A stretch of DNA of 33,104 nt from an uncultured Algimonas sp. (GTDB taxonomy: Bacteria; Pseudomonadota; Alphaproteobacteria; Caulobacterales; Maricaulaceae), in contig CALDUL010000032.1 of the NCBI GenBank assembly GCA_937923575.1, forward strand, positions 1 through 33,104, read 5' to 3'. The position numbers were made by a program, and so were the translations under genes. The notes beneath the pieces are model-generated. The model searched no databases and was not told the DNA's origin. It was given only the letters and a program-made list of their open reading frames with translations. Of this stretch, positions 15,062 through 21,990 are shown piece by piece. Each line of letters opens with the position of its first letter. Positions within the stretch are counted from its first letter, which is position 1.

Positions 15062-15619
15062 CTATTGCGTGACCTTGGTGATCGACACGCTCGCCAGATC
15101 CATGCCCTTGCGCTCGCCCGCCTTGCCGGGCCAAATCGAGATCAGATCGGCATTGGGTTCGGCCGCCACGACAGGCGGGGTGAAGCGGTAGGTAAAGTCC
15201 TGCCAGTCCGCACCGAGCGTAAAGCGCTGCCACTCGCTCGCTGCACCTTCCAGCGGGAAATAGGCACTCTCGAACACGTCCAGCGGGTCATTGCGCGCGG
15301 CACGAGCGCGCAGCGTGATCTCGATCGTCTCTCCCGCAAAGCTGCGCTCCTGCGTCGGGCCGAGACTGGCGAATATGCCGATCGAACCCGGCCCCTGATC
15401 GAACCCGGTGAAGGCCGACAGCACGACGTAGCCGCCTTCGTCCGCGCGGTAGTCCATCTCCGTGCCGGGACTGACTTGTAGGGCATTCAGCATGTCGCCC
15501 GCGAGCTCCCAGCGGTCGACCTCGCCGACGATCGTCCGCCCGCCCGGCGCGAGCGCCAAGGCGATAATCCCGGCGAAGACGAGAAGGGCAAGCGGGTAGA
15601 AAAAACGGTCCTTGAGCAC
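15062..15619 (-). CDS. Membrane-anchored protein of unknown function
   Basis: This 185-residue protein is not recognised. One hydrophobic helix at residues 9-26 (PLALLVFAGIIALALAPG) anchors the N-terminus. The remainder looks like a single extracytoplasmic beta-sandwich (YVVLSAFTGFDQGPGSIGIFASLGP, SFAGETIEITLRARAARNDP, ADWQDFTYRFTPP, DLISIWPGKAGERKGMDLASVSI). This is reminiscent of carbohydrate-binding or jelly-roll modules, with a buried-tryptophan pattern. No catalytic residues stand out. It is transcribed alone towards the carbonic anhydrase-like gene. Confidence 0.75.
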   Translation of the reverse strand: MLKDRFFYPLALLVFAGIIALALAPGGRTIVGEVDRWELAGDMLNALQVSPGTEMDYRADEGGYVVLSAFTGFDQGPGSIGIFASLGPTQERSFAGETIEITLRARAARNDPLDVFESAYFPLEGAASEWQRFTLGADWQDFTYRFTPPVVAAEPNADLISIWPGKAGERKGMDLASVSITKVTQ

Positions 15620-15698
15620 GACTGCACGTTACCACGAATTTACAATGCGGATAGCGTGTTCGGCGTTAGGTTTTCGCAACGTGTCTGGAGTCTGTCCC

Positions 15699-16166
15699 AT
15701 GAAATATCTGATCATCCCTTTCGTCGCGCTCGCCTTGGCGAGCCCTGCCTATGCCCACCCGGACGAGCCGGAGGTCAATGTCAAACCCAAGGTCGAGAGC
15801 AAGGCAGCGACCAAGACATTCTCCTGGGACGGGGAAGAGTTGCAGGAGGCCGCTCGTGAGCTGGAGAAGGCCCTTCAGGACACCGAAGTCATCTCCGAGT
15901 TCGCCGACATGTTCGCGGCCTTCGCATCCAGCGTCGAGGTCAAGCGCGACGACGACGGCGCGACGCTGATGTTCGACGGTGATGAGCTGATGACCATCGA
16001 GCGGGAGACGTCCCGCGACAGCGAGGACAAGCTTTCCATTAGTGGTTTGGGCAAGAACCTAAGCCTGCAGCGCGAGACCGTTGTGGTCGACGGGCAGAGC
16101 AAGACGCGCATCGTCATCGAGATGGACGGCGCCGATGATGTCGAGATCGAGCTAGATCAGGAATAA
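15699..16166 (+). CDS. Secreted acidic protein of unknown function
   Basis: This 155-residue protein starts at ATG 15699, with GGAG upstream; the frame is open to 15612, but the later start gives a clean signal peptide ending SPAYA-H. The mature part is highly acidic (WDGEELQEAARELEKALQDTEVISEFADMF, VEVKRDDDGATLMFDGDELMTIE, EMDGADDVEIELDQE). It looks like a helical segment followed by a small beta domain. No known motif is seen. Its last 15 bp overlap the 3' end of the convergent Hsp70-like gene. Confidence 0.78.
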   Translation: MKYLIIPFVALALASPAYAHPDEPEVNVKPKVESKAATKTFSWDGEELQEAARELEKALQDTEVISEFADMFAAFASSVEVKRDDDGATLMFDGDELMTIERETSRDSEDKLSISGLGKNLSLQRETVVVDGQSKTRIVIEMDGADDVEIELDQE

Positions 16167-18125
16167 CACGGCGCGTTCGTCGGCCCGCTCCAGCAGCGCG
16201 CGGCCGAGCATGCCCGACAGGTCTTCGCCAAAGCGCGAGGCCGCTTGGTCGTCCCACGCGGCGTGGACGGCTTTGACCATGTCGGGGCGCTGCTTGGCGG
16301 TAGCTTGGTCGATGCGCTTGTCCGTCAGCACATGACGCGCGAGCACGGGCACATTGGCCGATTTGAACCGCCCGGATAACGCCTTGCGCCCATAGAGATA
16401 GCCGCCCCCCGTCACCACGCCGCCGATGATCAGCCCGATCGGGTTCATCAGCAGCGGCGCGAACAGATTGGCATGGGCGAGAAGGGCGGACACGGTGATC
16501 GCCGCCAAGGTTGTGCCGAGCAGGGCTGTGTCGGTTTCCAGCTGGGCGATGTTGGGCGCAGACAGGCTGAGGCCTTCCAAGTGCTGCGAGACGTGAGAGC
16601 TATCGTCCAAACTCAACACCATCGCGGGCAGGCCGTGCTCGCGGCAGAGCGGATCGGTGATCGTTTCGATGTCGCGTTGCAGCCCGGCGAACCAGCTGTC
16701 GATAACAGGCTTGAGGCGGGCCTGCGCAGCGTCCGACCGCAGCCAGTCGGCAGTGCGCTGCATCAGATCGACTTCGACATCGGATAGCGAGCGCGTGTCG
16801 CCGGAACGCCAGGCACGGAAAGCAGGGCGGATGCAGTCTTCGGCCAGACCGTCAACCAGCGCCGGCGCGAGCGTGTCGCCGAGGCGTTTGGCGGCTTGCC
16901 CAGCCAGTTTCGTCACGTCGCCGTCCGGTCCCATCAGTGAACCGACCTCGCGCTTGAAGCTCTCATGCAGGAACTCGAACCGGCCCAGCCAGGCCAAGCC
17001 GCGCGCGATGGCAAATTCCGGCTCCGCGCCGCGGATGACACGCGCGTCGGGGAAGGCGGCCTGAGTCGCGGGCAGGACCAGCGGCAAACGCGACGCGCCG
17101 CCTGTCAGTAACACAGTATCGGGTGCGCGTCCGCCCAACTGCTCGATCGTTTCGCGCAGTGCGTAATCATAGGCGCCCTCCCAGCTATAGCCGTGAAGCG
17201 ACGGGAGCGGTTTGGCGAGGATCGCATCGGCGTCGGCTTTATCCATGCGGATCTCGAATAGGATGGATTTGCCGCCGCCAGCACCTCCAGGGCCGGGTAG
17301 GCGGCGGATCATCTCGACGGGTTTGTCCTCGCCGGTGAAATAGGCCTCTTTTGCCTCGCGGCACCAGAACTCCAGGATAGGGCGGTAGGAGGGATGCGCA
17401 GTGAGCAGCGCGTCGATCGCCTCGCGATGCGGTTGGCGGGCGAGGTTCACGGCGAGGATTTCATTGTCCAGCAGGCCCGAGCCCAGCACATTGTGCCCGA
17501 CATCATCTGCGGCCAGATCGCGGCAATAGGTAAAGTCTGTGGTGGAGCTGCCAATGTCCACGATCAGCACCGACGCCCGCGCGTCATCCATCGACAGATA
17601 GCCCTGCTCCAGCGCCGTCATCAGCGCCGCGCGCGACTCGGACACGATGCGCGCGTTGGTCAGCCCAGCAGCGTTGAACAGCCTCAAATAGTCGGCGCGC
17701 ACGTCGTCATCCCAGCCGGACGGGCAGCCGATGACGAAGCGGCTCTCGCCCGGTCCGCGCAGGCTGCCATCGTCCGCCAGGCCCTCCACCAGCGTCCGCG
17801 TAAACAGGGTCAGCGGCTCGGCGACGTCAGCCGCATCCAGCTCGGGCGACTTGAACTTCGCCCAGATCTTGGCGTCTGATAGTGACAGCGCTTCCGCGCC
17901 GATGCGCACGCCATCTCGGTCTTTTGCCACGGCTGTGATCAGGCTGCGCACACCGCGATATTCGAGGATTTCCGGCTCGGCATGGCCTTGCGCGAAGGCG
18001 CGAGTCAGCGCCGTTTCGCCGTGGCCGAGGTCGAAGCCGACGAACTCGATGTCCTTGCGGGTCTTGGGACCGGTCTTGGGGCCGGTCTTGGGGCCGGTCT
18101 TGGGGCTCGTCTTGGGAGAACTCAT
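16152..18125 (-). CDS. Hsp70-like ATPase with atypical C-terminus and membrane segments
   Basis: A 657-residue protein. After a repeated SPKT/GPKT leader (residues 3-22) comes an actin-like ATPase domain: phosphate-1 VGFDLGHGET (29-38), FVIGCPSGWDDDVRADYLRLFNAAGL (about 130-155), SESRAALMTAL, phosphate-2 VLIVDIGSSTTDFTY (186-200) and the adenosine motif TVLLTGGASRLPLV (337-350). DnaK's substrate-binding beta domain and EEVD-type tail are not visible. Instead a helical region (about 385-530) leads to a hydrophobic stretch at about 533-582 (LLGTTLAAITVSALLAHA ... IGLIIGGVVTGGGYLYG), probably two membrane helices. ATG 18125 overlaps the TGA of the upstream partner gene (ATGA). A membrane-docked chaperone or remodeller is inferred; clients are unknown. 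Confidence 0.82.
   Translation of the reverse strand: MSSPKTSPKTGPKTGPKTGPKTRKDIEFVGFDLGHGETALTRAFAQGHAEPEILEYRGVRSLITAVAKDRDGVRIGAEALSLSDAKIWAKFKSPELDAADVAEPLTLFTRTLVEGLADDGSLRGPGESRFVIGCPSGWDDDVRADYLRLFNAAGLTNARIVSESRAALMTALEQGYLSMDDARASVLIVDIGSSTTDFTYCRDLAADDVGHNVLGSGLLDNEILAVNLARQPHREAIDALLTAHPSYRPILEFWCREAKEAYFTGEDKPVEMIRRLPGPGGAGGGKSILFEIRMDKADADAILAKPLPSLHGYSWEGAYDYALRETIEQLGGRAPDTVLLTGGASRLPLVLPATQAAFPDARVIRGAEPEFAIARGLAWLGRFEFLHESFKREVGSLMGPDGDVTKLAGQAAKRLGDTLAPALVDGLAEDCIRPAFRAWRSGDTRSLSDVEVDLMQRTADWLRSDAAQARLKPVIDSWFAGLQRDIETITDPLCREHGLPAMVLSLDDSSHVSQHLEGLSLSAPNIAQLETDTALLGTTLAAITVSALLAHANLFAPLLMNPIGLIIGGVVTGGGYLYGRKALSGRFKSANVPVLARHVLTDKRIDQATAKQRPDMVKAVHAAWDDQAASRFGEDLSGMLGRALLERADERAVLFLI
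18061..18119. repeat. 12-bp tandem repeat coding for the SPKT/GPKT leader
   Basis: About 4.9 copies of the 12-bp unit GTCTTGGGRCCG, with slight variation, lie at the 5' end of the Hsp70-like gene (minus-strand coding). They encode a Lys/Thr/Pro/Gly repeat before the ATPase domain. Because the unit is a multiple of three, copy-number change would keep the frame. Confidence 0.85.
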
Positions 18126-18997
18126 TTGCGTACCCACACAGTTCCGCGGCGCACAACTCGGCCATCCTCTGTCACCAGCGCGGGTGCGGCGGTCTCCAGC
18201 TTCGGACCCTCGCCGATGGCGGGCAGGCGGTCGAACCATTCGGCGCGTGCCTTGGAATAGTCCACGAGCGTGAGCCCCGCGCCCTCGATCAGGCTCGGCA
18301 GCTCCCGGCGCGACAGCTCCAGCGCGAACGCGCCGTCGCCGCTGCGGCCTGCCTCGATCAGGCTTTGCAGCATGGCGGTCAGCCGGCCATCGTCGCGCCA
18401 ATGGGCTTCGGACGCGGGCTGAGCGAGGCGTAGCAGGATGTGATCCGCCGTCTTCATGGCGTCGCTGACCTGGTTGATCAGACCGGCGCGGTCCAAACGG
18501 ACAACCGCCGTCGCGCGTTGCATCCGGCCGTTGTCGCTGCGCAGGGCCTTGGGCCGCGGCAGGAACGGCAGGCGCAGGCGAACATTGGTCGCGGCGTGCA
18601 GCCCGGCCAAGGCGACCGCGCCCCAGAATGCGAGTCCCACGCCCTGCAACAGTCCCGCGGCGCCAAACAAACCCGCGCCGGCGTAGAACAACCCGTCGCG
18701 CGCGGTGATGGTAAAGTCGTTTTTCACCGCGACTTCGTCCCAGATGATGTCCGCATGGCTCGCACGGTCGATGAGGCCCGTGCCCGATTTGACGATCTCC
18801 ACCAGCCATTGCCCAGCGCGTTGTAGCTGCGGGTCGTCGGTGGAGCGGGCATATCGCGCAGCGGTTCTGTCCAGCGTCCGGCGCACCGCACCCACGGCCT
18901 CGGCCGGGGTATCGGACGCCGACAGGCTCAGCTGCTGCACTTCCTGGGCAAAGTGCTGGGACAGCGAAAGGGCGGGGAGGTTGGGCGTATCGCTCAC
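18122..18997 (-). CDS. Membrane protein partner of the Hsp70-like gene, GrpE-like C-terminus
   Basis: I do not know a named family for this 291-residue protein. It begins with a helical, probably coiled region (1-75), then a hydrophobic stretch at about 103-135 (LFYAGAGLFGAAGLLQGVGLAFWGAVALAGL), probably a membrane hairpin. A second helical region with long amphipathic stretches (155-240) follows. The last 55 residues (SLIEGAGLTLVDYSKARAEWFDRLP ... PALVTEDGRVVRRGTVWVRK) resemble the beta-wing of GrpE, which in GrpE contacts the Hsp70 ATPase domain and promotes ADP release. It lies directly before, and overlaps, the Hsp70-like gene, so a dedicated exchange-factor role is an attractive inference. 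No signal peptide is seen. Confidence 0.72.
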   Translation of the reverse strand: MSDTPNLPALSLSQHFAQEVQQLSLSASDTPAEAVGAVRRTLDRTAARYARSTDDPQLQRAGQWLVEIVKSGTGLIDRASHADIIWDEVAVKNDFTITARDGLFYAGAGLFGAAGLLQGVGLAFWGAVALAGLHAATNVRLRLPFLPRPKALRSDNGRMQRATAVVRLDRAGLINQVSDAMKTADHILLRLAQPASEAHWRDDGRLTAMLQSLIEAGRSGDGAFALELSRRELPSLIEGAGLTLVDYSKARAEWFDRLPAIGEGPKLETAAPALVTEDGRVVRRGTVWVRK

Positions 18998-19048
18998 GAT
19001 GTCGATGTCGGGAGGGCGGAGCGCAGAGTCAAGCGGACTGCCCCGCTG

Positions 19049-19073
19049 GGAACACCCGAGTCCACGATGCGTT
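19049..19073 (+). promoter_or_regulatory. Sigma-EcfG-type promoter (GGAAC-N16-CGTT)
   Basis: GGAAC at 19049-19053 and CGTT at 19070-19073 with exactly 16 bases between, in the 105-bp gap between the divergent Hsp70-partner and DUF2383 genes. It points to the DUF2383 gene, whose start codon is 29 bp beyond the -10 box. Confidence 0.8.
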
Positions 19074-19102
19074 TAGCCGGTCCAACACTAAGGAGACCCT
19101 AC

Positions 19103-19552
19103 ATGAGCACCGTACTTCCCGATGACGTGACCGTCCTCAACACCATCACAAAGACGCTGATCGACAGCCACAAGGGCTATGAAACCTGCTGCGAGGCGTC
19201 CGACGACAGCTATGCACTGGCCAAGAACTTCCGAGAACGCGCCGACGCCCGCTCCGCGCTGGTCCGTGAATTTCAAGCCGAAGTGACGTCGCTCGGCGGC
19301 GAAGCGGCAACGGCCGGCTCTGTTGCCGGCACGGCGCACCGGGCGTGGACCTCGTTCACGACGATTTTCGTGGATGACGAAAAGGCCGCAATCGAGGCGA
19401 TCGACGACGGCGAGGAATATCTTGCCAACAAGATCGAGACGGCGCTGAACAGCACCGACCTCGCCCCGCGCACCCAGGAGCTGCTCCGCAAGGCTCACGC
19501 ATCTGCCCGCGAAGGCGAACGCTTCGCCGACGCGCTGGACAAGGCGCTTTAG
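19103..19552 (+). CDS. PA2169-family four-helix-bundle protein (DUF2383)
   Basis: The 149-residue protein starts at ATG 19103, 7 bp after a strong AAGGAG. The ferritin-like DUF2383 pattern is clear: VLNTITKTLIDSHKGYETCCEASDD, FRERADARSALVREFQAEVTSLGGEAATAGSVAGTAHRAWTSF, then DDGEEYLANKIETAL. It has no signal peptide and is all helical. The family is of unknown biochemical role, but it is often stress induced and sometimes tied to outer-membrane or metal homeostasis. Here an EcfG-type promoter and a following terminator make it a single-gene stress unit. Confidence 0.9.
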   Translation: MSTVLPDDVTVLNTITKTLIDSHKGYETCCEASDDSYALAKNFRERADARSALVREFQAEVTSLGGEAATAGSVAGTAHRAWTSFTTIFVDDEKAAIEAIDDGEEYLANKIETALNSTDLAPRTQELLRKAHASAREGERFADALDKAL

Positions 19553-19578
19553 GCTTTCGCCGGATCCTGAATGAAGAG

Positions 19579-19607
19579 GCCGCGCTCCTCCGGGGGCGTG
19601 GCTTTCT
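19579..19607 (+). terminator. Intrinsic terminator of the DUF2383 gene
   Basis: GCCGCGCTCC (19579-19588) pairs with GGGGCGTGGC (19593-19602), with two G-U pairs, over a TCCG loop and runs into TTTCT. The wobble pairs exist only in the plus-strand RNA, so it serves the plus-strand gene although a minus-strand gene ends nearby. Confidence 0.65.
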
Positions 19608-19865
19608 CTATGTCCCGACCAGAGCCAACTTCGCCTTCCGCGACAACCGCTTGATGGCATATTCCCGTCGGCTGGCCTCGCTGCGATCCGCGGCCGTCTC
19701 GCAATAGATCATTGCGACTGGCCGCCGCGCGCGCGTATATTTCGCGCCTTTTCCAAGGTTGTGCGCGGCTACGCGCTTCTCGGCGTCGCGCGCGATCCCG
19801 GTGTAGATCGTGTCGTCCGCGCAGCGGAGCATGTAGACGGTCCAGGGCTGTGGCTTTGCGCTCAT
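19608..19865 (-). CDS. GIY-YIG domain protein (YhbQ/URI type)
   Basis: An 85-residue, single-domain GIY-YIG protein: WTVYMLRCADDTIYTGIARDAEKRVAAHN gives the VYML ... YTGI core, with Arg and His following, then GAKYTRARRPVAMIYCE and SEASRREYAIKRLSRKAKLALV with the catalytic Glu region (REYAIK). Similar stand-alone proteins (UPF0213/YhbQ, URI family) are widespread, and some have nuclease activity; the function here is unproven. It starts 23 bp beyond the M28 peptidase stop on the same strand and may be the last gene of that operon. Confidence 0.88.
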   Translation of the reverse strand: MSAKPQPWTVYMLRCADDTIYTGIARDAEKRVAAHNLGKGAKYTRARRPVAMIYCETAADRSEASRREYAIKRLSRKAKLALVGT

Positions 19866-19888
19866 GCGGGCAGGCTGGGCGGGTGCGG

Positions 19889-19903
19889 TTAATCCGCGCT
19901 TAA
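19889..19903. promoter_or_regulatory. Exact CtrA-type palindrome TTAA-N7-TTAA
   Basis: TTAA at 19889-19892 and at 19900-19903 with seven bases between, matching the full CtrA box. It covers the stop codon of the M28 peptidase gene and lies 24 bp from the GIY-YIG start codon. The position could repress or drive that small gene, or it may be chance. Confidence 0.4.
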
Positions 19904-20830
19904 CGGCTTTGCGAGGGTGCCCAGCTCGGCGTCCAACAAATGGGCCGCATTGACCGTGAGCTGCACCGCACCCCGGTAGGTCTGCAGCGGAATGGTGTCG
20001 AAGTCATCCGTCGGCTGGTGGTAGTGCGGGTGATCTTCAACGCCGAAATACACAAACGGAACGCCGCGCGCGTGGAAGGCGGCGTGGTCCGATTGCGTCG
20101 TCCAGTCGTTGGGCGGATCGGCCGGGTCGTCATGGCCGAAGCGGACAGACAATCCCGTGCCCTTGCCAGCACGTTCGACGAGCGGCTTGAGTTCCGGCGT
20201 GTGCCGCGCTCCCGCCATATAGATCTCGCCGTCTTCGTTCTGGCTGATCATGTCGAGGTTCAGATTTACGCGCGGTCGGCCGTCCGCGGCTAGCTCGCCG
20301 ACCAGATGGTACGCGCCGGACAGCCTGCGCTCCTCTCCGTCCAGCCAGACGATGCGCACATCGTGGTCCGGGCGGTCTTCGAGAAACGACTTGTAGACCG
20401 ACAGCAGCGCGCCCGCGCCGGACGCATTGTCGTCCGCGCCGTTATAGAGCTTTCCGTCCCGCACGCCGAGATGATCGAAATGGGCCGTCACGACCAGCTC
20501 AGGGCCTTCGCCGGGGGTCTTGCCCTTGACGATGCTGATCAGGTTCACGCCGTTAATATCGAATGGCTCCTGATCAGGGTAGGCGATGGTTGCGGTGAAG
20601 GGCTGGCGCGCGGGCGCATCGCCGAGCGCGTCGATCTGCGCTTCGAGATAGCGGATCGCGCGCTTGCCGCCGTCCGTGCCCACGCCGCGGCCTTGCATGA
20701 CATCGTCTGAGAGCGTTTTCAGGGCCTGCACGGCGAGCTCGGTGTCGGCTTTGGGCGGGCCGGGATTGCAGGCCGCCAATGCGACAGCAGACGTCGTCGC
20801 GACGGCGGAGATCAGAAGAACTCGTTTCAT
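19889..20830 (-). CDS. M28-family metallopeptidase, lipoprotein
   Basis: The 313-residue protein has a lipoprotein signal (AVATTSAVALAAC) and one M28 (aminopeptidase Y/S-like) domain. The di-zinc ligands are visible in order: His and Asp in LVVTAHFDHLG, Asp in NGADDNASGAG, Glu-Glu in WLDGEERRLSGAY, Asp in NLNLDMIS and His in DHPHYHQPTDDFDTI. Such enzymes cleave N-terminal residues from peptides, here probably in the periplasm. Its ATG overlaps the TGA of the M19 dipeptidase gene (ATGA), so the two peptidases are made together; stepwise degradation of a peptide is a reasonable inference. Confidence 0.92.
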   Translation of the reverse strand: MKRVLLISAVATTSAVALAACNPGPPKADTELAVQALKTLSDDVMQGRGVGTDGGKRAIRYLEAQIDALGDAPARQPFTATIAYPDQEPFDINGVNLISIVKGKTPGEGPELVVTAHFDHLGVRDGKLYNGADDNASGAGALLSVYKSFLEDRPDHDVRIVWLDGEERRLSGAYHLVGELAADGRPRVNLNLDMISQNEDGEIYMAGARHTPELKPLVERAGKGTGLSVRFGHDDPADPPNDWTTQSDHAAFHARGVPFVYFGVEDHPHYHQPTDDFDTIPLQTYRGAVQLTVNAAHLLDAELGTLAKPLSAD

Positions 20831-21990
20831 TGAGGAAGCGTCCTTTGGAAGAAGTCGCGCGCATTGCCGCCCATGATGGCGCGTATGCTCCGCTCGCTCA
20901 TGCCGCGGTCCAGCAGCGCCTGGGTGATGGCGGCGAGCTCGGACGTGTCGAGCGAGGTCGTCACGGTCCCGTCGAAGTCGGAGCCGAGCGCGACAGCGTC
21001 GATGCCGACCAGCTCGACCGCGTCGATAATCGCGCCAGCAATTCCGGCCGGGGTGATGTCGCAGATCGCGCCTTCGAAATAGCCAATGCCGATGATCCCG
21101 CCCTGACGCGCGAGCTCCTTGAGCAGGTCGCTCGGCAGGTTGCGTTGATTGGTGACCGAACAGCCGCCGCGCACGCCACCGTGACTGATGAAAACCGCGC
21201 CGCCATTATTCATGGCGAGCACGTCACGCACGACGGCCTCGCTGCTATGGGCCAGATCGACGGAAATCGACAGCCGCCACATCTCGGCGACGGCCTCTCG
21301 ACCGAATGTCGTCAGCCCGCCCTTCGTCTCTCCGTGCAGGCTGCCGCCCAGCCGATTGTCAAAAAAATGCTGCAGCCCCATCGCGCGGTAGCCCTCGTCA
21401 TAGAGGCGCTGAATATTATTGATGTCGCCTTCCAGCGGGTGAGAGCCCTCGGTCAGCAGAATGCCGACGATGGTCCCGTCCGGCTGATCGAGGTCCGCTG
21501 CCGTGCGGGCGATGACGAGCTTGTTCTTGTCCGCGCGCTCGACCTTTTGCAGCCGCTGCGCCTGATAGGCCGCGCGCTCGTAGATCGAACCCCAGGTGCG
21601 AAACGGCCACATCTGGGCTTGGGCGAGCGTGGTGATCTGGTCCGGCGCATCGGAGCTGTTGCCCGCGAAGTTCTGACCCTTGGGGCTCTGAGTGACCGCG
21701 GAGAAGACCTGTAGCTCCACCCCGCCGTCGCGCAGTCGCGGCAGATCGACATGACCGTAAGTCTGCCGCTTCGCCACGTCGCGCCGCCATAGCAGGCTGT
21801 CGGTGTGCAGGTCCGCAATATAGAGATCATCGTGCAGCGCCTGAGCCGCGTCGCTGACCGGGTAGGGCGCGTGGTCGATAACGGCGTTCATCTGCCCGTC
21901 GATCGTGGGCACTTGCACGATCTGGAACCACAGAGCGCCCGCCACAAGAAGGAGCAGAAGCACGCCAAATAGTCGCCGTAGGAACGTCAT
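20827..21990 (-). CDS. M19 (renal dipeptidase-like) membrane dipeptidase
   Basis: The 387-residue protein starts at ATG 21990, which overlaps the Rieske gene stop by one base (TGATG). An N-terminal membrane helix (FGVLLLLLVAGALWFQIV) anchors or exports it. M19 zinc-site markers are IADLHTDSLLW (HxD), ILLTEGSHPLEGD (bridging Glu), SVDLAHSSEAVV, FISHGGVRGG and VALGSDFDG. Members hydrolyse dipeptides, including those with D-amino acids in the second position, which suits peptidoglycan-derived or oxidised peptides. It sits third in a four-gene operon. Confidence 0.93.
   Translation of the reverse strand: MTFLRRLFGVLLLLLVAGALWFQIVQVPTIDGQMNAVIDHAPYPVSDAAQALHDDLYIADLHTDSLLWRRDVAKRQTYGHVDLPRLRDGGVELQVFSAVTQSPKGQNFAGNSSDAPDQITTLAQAQMWPFRTWGSIYERAAYQAQRLQKVERADKNKLVIARTAADLDQPDGTIVGILLTEGSHPLEGDINNIQRLYDEGYRAMGLQHFFDNRLGGSLHGETKGGLTTFGREAVAEMWRLSISVDLAHSSEAVVRDVLAMNNGGAVFISHGGVRGGCSVTNQRNLPSDLLKELARQGGIIGIGYFEGAICDITPAGIAGAIIDAVELVGIDAVALGSDFDGTVTTSLDTSELAAITQALLDRGMSERSIRAIMGGNARDFFQRTLPQ

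Noticed and set aside
18061-18119. CRISPR array
   Set aside because: The units are 12 bp, contiguous and coding, without spacers.
20779-21714. A 311-codon open frame on the plus strand
   Set aside because: It is antisense to the M28 and M19 peptidase genes, which carry full metal-site motifs.
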